A stretch of 44,474 nucleotides of DNA from Natrialba chahannaoensis JCM 10990 (GTDB taxonomy: Archaea > Halobacteriota > Halobacteria > Halobacteriales > Natrialbaceae), in assembly GCF_000337135.1 (NCBI RefSeq), contig NZ_AOIN01000023.1, positions 71,750-116,223 of the forward strand, in the 5' to 3' direction. A model generated the notes under the pieces. That model was not told where the DNA came from. It saw only the letters and a program-made list of their open reading frames with translations, and did not search any database. Below are positions 41,200-44,474 of the stretch, one piece after another. Within the stretch, counting starts at the first letter, position 1. Each line of letters opens with the position of its first letter. Position numbers and translations under genes: made by a program.

Positions 41200-42273
41200 A
41201 TGCCACGCGAGACGGTCGCCGAGTTCACGATTCACTCCGTACAGGTGCTCGCCGAGGACGGAACGATCGACGCGGAACTCGTCCCATCACTCACCGACGA
41301 CGAACTACTCGAGTGCTACACGGCAATGAAGCGCGCCCGCCGCCTCGACGAGCGTGCGATTTCACTGCAGCGGCGAGGCGAACTCGGAACGTACGCCCCC
41401 GCGATCGGACAGGAGGCCGCCCAGATCGGCAGCGCATTCGCGCTCGCCGCGGACGACTGGGTCGTCCCCTCCTTTCGCGAACAGCCGGCGCTGCTCGTTC
41501 GCGGTACCTCGCCGCAGTCGGTACTCGAGTACGCGATGGGGATGGAGGAGGGAGCGGAGATACCAGCGGATGCAAACGCACTGCCGCCGGCGATCCCGGT
41601 CGGGAGCCAGCCGCTGCACGCCGTTGGCGTCGGCTGGGGCGAATCGATTCAGGGGCGGCCGAACGTCGCGCTCACGTACTTCGGGGACGGTGCGACCAGC
41701 GAGGGAGACGTCTACGAGGCGTTGAACTTCGCAGGCGTCTACGACGCGCAGACGGTGTTTGTCTGTCAGAACAACCGGTACGCGATTTCGACCCGACTCG
41801 AGGACCAGACCGCAGCGGAGACGCTGGCCCAGAAAGCGGTCGCCGCCGGAATCGACGGGATACGGGTCGACGGCAACGACGTACTGGCTGTCTACCGGGT
41901 CGTCTCGGAGGCGATCGAGCGAGCGAGACAGGGCGAGCCGACGCTCGTCGAAGCGCTCACCTACCGGCGGTCGATGCACACGACCTCGGACGATCCATCG
42001 GTGTATCGCGATCCCGAGGAGGCCGACGAGTGGGAGGCACGGGATCCCATCGTTCGGTTTCAGGTGTTTCTCGAGGAGCAGGGAATTCTCGACGCGGACA
42101 CGAAAGCGCAGATCGACGACCAGGTTGAGACGGAGATCGCCGAAGCAATCGGACAGGCGAACGAGCGCCGGGAGCGCCTTGACCCGGCGGACCTGTTCAA
42201 GTACGTCTACGCAGAGCAGCCGCCGGAACTCGAGCGCCAGGCCGCGGCCTTCGAGGGTGATCGAGATGACTGA
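41200..42273 (+). CDS. 2-oxoacid dehydrogenase E1 component, alpha subunit (copy 2)
   Basis: 357 residues. The fold matches copy 1: RRLDERAISLQRRGELGTYA, APAIGQEAAQIGSAFAL, and ThDP/Mg motif GDGATSEGD (162-170), then NN at 191-192 with RYAIS. The RRSMHTTSDDPSVY loop corresponds to the phosphorylation loop of E1 alpha. The N-terminus is shorter than copy 1 and the two are clearly diverged. It starts at ATG 41200. The beta gene overlaps by 8 nt. As with copy 1, no lipoyl E2 or dihydrolipoamide dehydrogenase follows, so it must borrow E2/E3 or act differently. Confidence 0.93.
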   Translation: MPRETVAEFTIHSVQVLAEDGTIDAELVPSLTDDELLECYTAMKRARRLDERAISLQRRGELGTYAPAIGQEAAQIGSAFALAADDWVVPSFREQPALLVRGTSPQSVLEYAMGMEEGAEIPADANALPPAIPVGSQPLHAVGVGWGESIQGRPNVALTYFGDGATSEGDVYEALNFAGVYDAQTVFVCQNNRYAISTRLEDQTAAETLAQKAVAAGIDGIRVDGNDVLAVYRVVSEAIERARQGEPTLVEALTYRRSMHTTSDDPSVYRDPEEADEWEARDPIVRFQVFLEEQGILDADTKAQIDDQVETEIAEAIGQANERRERLDPADLFKYVYAEQPPELERQAAAFEGDRDD

Positions 42274-43243
42274 GCGGCTCCGCGTCGTCGAGGCCGTCCG
42301 CGAAACGCTCCGCGAGGAACTCGCAGCCGACGACAGTGTCGTCGTCTACGGCGAAGACATCGGGCGGGCAGGCGGCGTGTTTCGGGCGACTGAGGGACTG
42401 CTCGAGGCGTATCCCGACCGGGTGTTCGATGCGCCAGTCGCGGAGGCAGGTATCGTCGGCGTCGGCGTCGGACTCGCCGCAACCGGGTTGCGGCCGGTCG
42501 CCGAAATACAGTTCCAGAGCTTCCTCTACCAGGGATTCCACCAGCTCGTCCAGCACGTCGCCCGCATGCGGAGTCGCACGCGCGGGACGGTCACCTGCCC
42601 GATGACCATCCGGATGCCATACGGCGGCGGCATCCACGCACTCGAGTTGCACTCCGAGAGCTTCGAGGCCGGGTTCGCCCACGTGCCGGGTCTGACGGTG
42701 GTCATTCCTGCCTCACCGGCGGAAACGGCGGGATTGCTCAGATCCGCGATCCGGTCGCCGGACCCGGTCGTCTTCATGGAACCGACACGGCTGTACCGCT
42801 CGGTTCGCGAGGAGGTTCCGGACGAGCACGAGATTCCCCTCGGCGAGGCCCGGGTCGTCGACACCGGCGAGGACGCCACCGTGATCGCCTGGGGCTCGAT
42901 GCTACGGGAGACGCTGGACGCTGTCGACAGTGTCGAGAACGAGACCGGTGCCAGTATCGAGGTGATCGACCCGCGAACGATTTCGCCGCTCGACACCGAG
43001 ACCATCATCGAATCGGTGCAAAAGACCGGCCGGTGTGTGGTGGTCCACGAAGCGCCGAAAACGTCGGGGATGGCTGGCGAGATTATCGCTCGACTCAACG
43101 AGGAGGCGTTCTTCTACCTCGAAGCGCCGGTCGAGCGCGTTACCGGGTACGACGTGCCGGTGCCGCTGTTCGCCCGCGAGGACGCCTTCCTTCCCGACCG
43201 CACTCGAATCGAGGCGGGAATCGAGCGGGTACTCGAGAGTTAA
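42266..43243 (+). CDS. 2-oxoacid dehydrogenase E1 component, beta subunit (copy 2)
   Basis: 325 residues from the ATG at 42266, preceded by GGTGATC 3 nt upstream. It starts MTERLRVVEAVRETLREELA, without the repetitive N-terminal lead of copy 1. It continues with VVVYGEDIGRAGGVFRATEG, IRMPYGGGIHALELHSESFE and the transketolase-C end (IEVIDPRTISPLD, RCVVVHEAPKTSGMAGEI). It partners the overlapping alpha gene. An in-frame ORF extends upstream to 41759, but that part is a shadow of the alpha gene in another frame. Confidence 0.93.
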   Translation: MTERLRVVEAVRETLREELAADDSVVVYGEDIGRAGGVFRATEGLLEAYPDRVFDAPVAEAGIVGVGVGLAATGLRPVAEIQFQSFLYQGFHQLVQHVARMRSRTRGTVTCPMTIRMPYGGGIHALELHSESFEAGFAHVPGLTVVIPASPAETAGLLRSAIRSPDPVVFMEPTRLYRSVREEVPDEHEIPLGEARVVDTGEDATVIAWGSMLRETLDAVDSVENETGASIEVIDPRTISPLDTETIIESVQKTGRCVVVHEAPKTSGMAGEIIARLNEEAFFYLEAPVERVTGYDVPVPLFAREDAFLPDRTRIEAGIERVLES

Positions 43244-43457
43244 GAACCGACTCATCCATGAACACAATCTGTCGGGCACGCCACCGAAGCTTCTCGCCAC
43301 CGCACCATCTGCTGGTTTGACGTGTTATCACCATCTTCGGTGTGTGCTTGCGTATCAGCTGTCTATGATGGCCCGAAGCAGCACCGAATTCGAACCAAAA
43401 TAAGCGGATAGGGTTGAATGCCAAACAGCAACGGAACGGAATGGAACAGCGCTCGAC
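43244..43457. other. Intergenic spacer, no gene
   Basis: Two convergent genes flank it. The only visible detail is a short AT-rich patch (AACCAAAATAAGCGGATAGG) and no ORF with a domain. Confidence 0.4.
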
Positions 43458-44474
43458 TTAGCCGAGCAGTCCGACTCCGTTCGCGATACCGCTTTCAAAC
43501 GGGTTCGCACCGAGCGCTGCTCCAGGTGATGCCCCATCGAAACCGCCCGGGTCTGCTGGGAAGGCGACTTCAGCAGCGTCATCAACCGTCACTTCACCGT
43601 CGGCCATCTCCTGCAGCGTCGAAACCGTATACTGGTAGGTTCCCGGTTCCGTCTCCGCGTCGATCTCATGGATGAGCGTCACCGTGTCGGATTCGCCACC
43701 CTCGAGTTCGAGCGATTCCATCGAGTCGATACCGGCCTCGCGGAGTTCAGCCACAGACTCCGCATCTTCGAGGTCGCTCATCGCGGAGTCCCAGAACAGG
43801 AAGATATCCTGCTGATCCGCTTCGTCGCCGGTATTCGTGATCGTCGCGTTGACCGTCAGTTCATCACCCGCGTCGACGGATTCAGGTCCGTCAACGTCAC
43901 TCACTTCGAAGTACGCTGGCTCCGGCTCGCCCGCGTCTTCGACAGTCGTCTGTGCCGTCGCGGAGTCGTTCTCGGACGAGACAGCGTGCTCGTACGTGCC
44001 TTCATCCGCTGGGAGTTCGGTGGTGAACTCGAGTACCGTCGACTCCGCTGCGTCGAGCGAGACGGTCTCGTTGGTGACAGTCTCATCGTCGAACGCGTAG
44101 GTCGCCGTCTGCGTGCCGGCGTCGTCGCCGGTGTTTTCGATCGTGGCGGTGATCGTGACGTTCTCGCCAGGTTCAGCGTCTGTCGGTGCATCAAGTCCGG
44201 TGACGTTGAAGACGGGTTCGCCGTCGTCTTCGTCGCCCTCGATCGTGATGACCGTCGATTCGACCTCGTCAGCCGAGATGCCGTGTTCGTACTCGCCTGG
44301 TTCGTCATCGGCTCCGACCTCGTAGGTAAACTCGACCGTCGTCGACTCGCCGCCCTCGAGTGTGACCGTCTCGGCCAGTTCAGGCTGGTAGTCGATAACG
44401 TCAGTGCCGAAGTCAGTGCCCGGCGGGAAGTAGAACGCCGTTCGAGTGTCTGCCTGCTCGCCGGTGTTCGTAAC
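43458..44474 (-). CDS. Secreted protein of CARDB-like Ig-fold repeats, C-terminal part
   Basis: The frame is open from the window end (44474) to TAA 43460-43458, giving 338 residues; the start lies beyond the window. Three repeats of about 95-100 residues are seen, each with a signature such as EPGENVTITATIENTGDD and AGDELTVNATITNTGDEADQ, then a strand ending in GTYEHAVS or GTYQYTVS. These match CARDB-type beta-sandwiches of haloarchaeal surface proteins, probably extracellular. The C-terminus (GANPFESGIANGVGLLG) has no archaeosortase PGF motif. Ligand and role unknown. Confidence 0.82.
   Translation of the reverse strand, partial: VTNTGEQADTRTAFYFPPGTDFGTDVIDYQPELAETVTLEGGESTTVEFTYEVGADDEPGEYEHGISADEVESTVITIEGDEDDGEPVFNVTGLDAPTDAEPGENVTITATIENTGDDAGTQTATYAFDDETVTNETVSLDAAESTVLEFTTELPADEGTYEHAVSSENDSATAQTTVEDAGEPEPAYFEVSDVDGPESVDAGDELTVNATITNTGDEADQQDIFLFWDSAMSDLEDAESVAELREAGIDSMESLELEGGESDTVTLIHEIDAETEPGTYQYTVSTLQEMADGEVTVDDAAEVAFPADPGGFDGASPGAALGANPFESGIANGVGLLG

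Overview
The window is haloarchaeal DNA. The evidence is strongly acidic proteins, G/C-ending codons, frequent GTG starts, leaderless-style promoters with TATA-like boxes about 26 to 35 nt before starts, and several lineage-typical families: HTH-10/Bat-type regulators, short halobacterial zinc ribbons, DUF2249 proteins, and a Tat-exported cupredoxin. The abundance of CTCGAG-like words is reminiscent of Natrialba/Haloterrigena relatives, but I cannot fix the genus. No tRNA, rRNA, CRISPR, transposase or orc1/cdc6 gene was seen.

Layout. (1) 1-3.8 kb: a palindromic element, a decayed CoA-transferase III gene, and a partition-like module. The module has a ParA ATPase, an acidic partner protein, and about 0.8 kb of AT-rich DNA made of degenerate 13-bp iterons in register (2727-3544). 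I regard this as the most interesting item. (2) 3.8-11.8 kb: mostly membrane proteins and transporters (MATE, DUF502, a 7-TM protein, MFS, NSS), plus a TetR regulator. (3) 12.3-14.6 kb: a 2-oxoacid dehydrogenase E1 alpha/beta pair with no E2 or E3. (4) 14.7-20.1 kb: a membrane protein, an LLM-class flavin oxidoreductase, a cupredoxin, an M24-fold hydrolase with altered metal ligands, an MFS transporter and a SHOCT-like membrane protein, most on the minus strand. (5) 20.3-25.8 kb, minus strand: a ThDP enzyme of the acetolactate synthase superfamily, phytoene synthase crtB, a Bat-like PAS/GAF/HTH-10 regulator, a winged-helix regulator and a 51-residue zinc-ribbon protein.

(6) 25.9-41.0 kb: a coherent anaerobic-respiration and heme region. 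It is bounded by two paralogous HTH-10 regulators that share CP and CPCxC cysteine motifs. Between them lie a PNPOx-like flavoprotein, a zinc ribbon, DUF2249, two divergently placed radical SAM/SPASM proteins of the alternative heme type (one preceded by a PaaB-like gene), and a Doc toxin with a small partner. These are followed by an Mrp-type P-loop ATPase fused to a DUF2249-like domain, then a Tat-exported NarG-like molybdoenzyme, a NarH-like Fe-S subunit, a TorD/NarJ-like chaperone, a DUF2061 membrane protein and MobB. No cytochrome b anchor is encoded with it. The genes fit one job: building an extracytoplasmic molybdenum reductase or dehydrogenase (cofactor, Fe-S, folding, export), supplying heme, and sensing redox or oxygen.

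(7) 41.2-43.2 kb: a second, divergent E1 alpha/beta pair, again without E2/E3. (8) 43.5-44.5 kb: the C-terminal part of a secreted protein made of CARDB-like Ig-fold repeats, running off the window end.

In regions annotated below as gene-free, nothing stronger than the listed sites was found.
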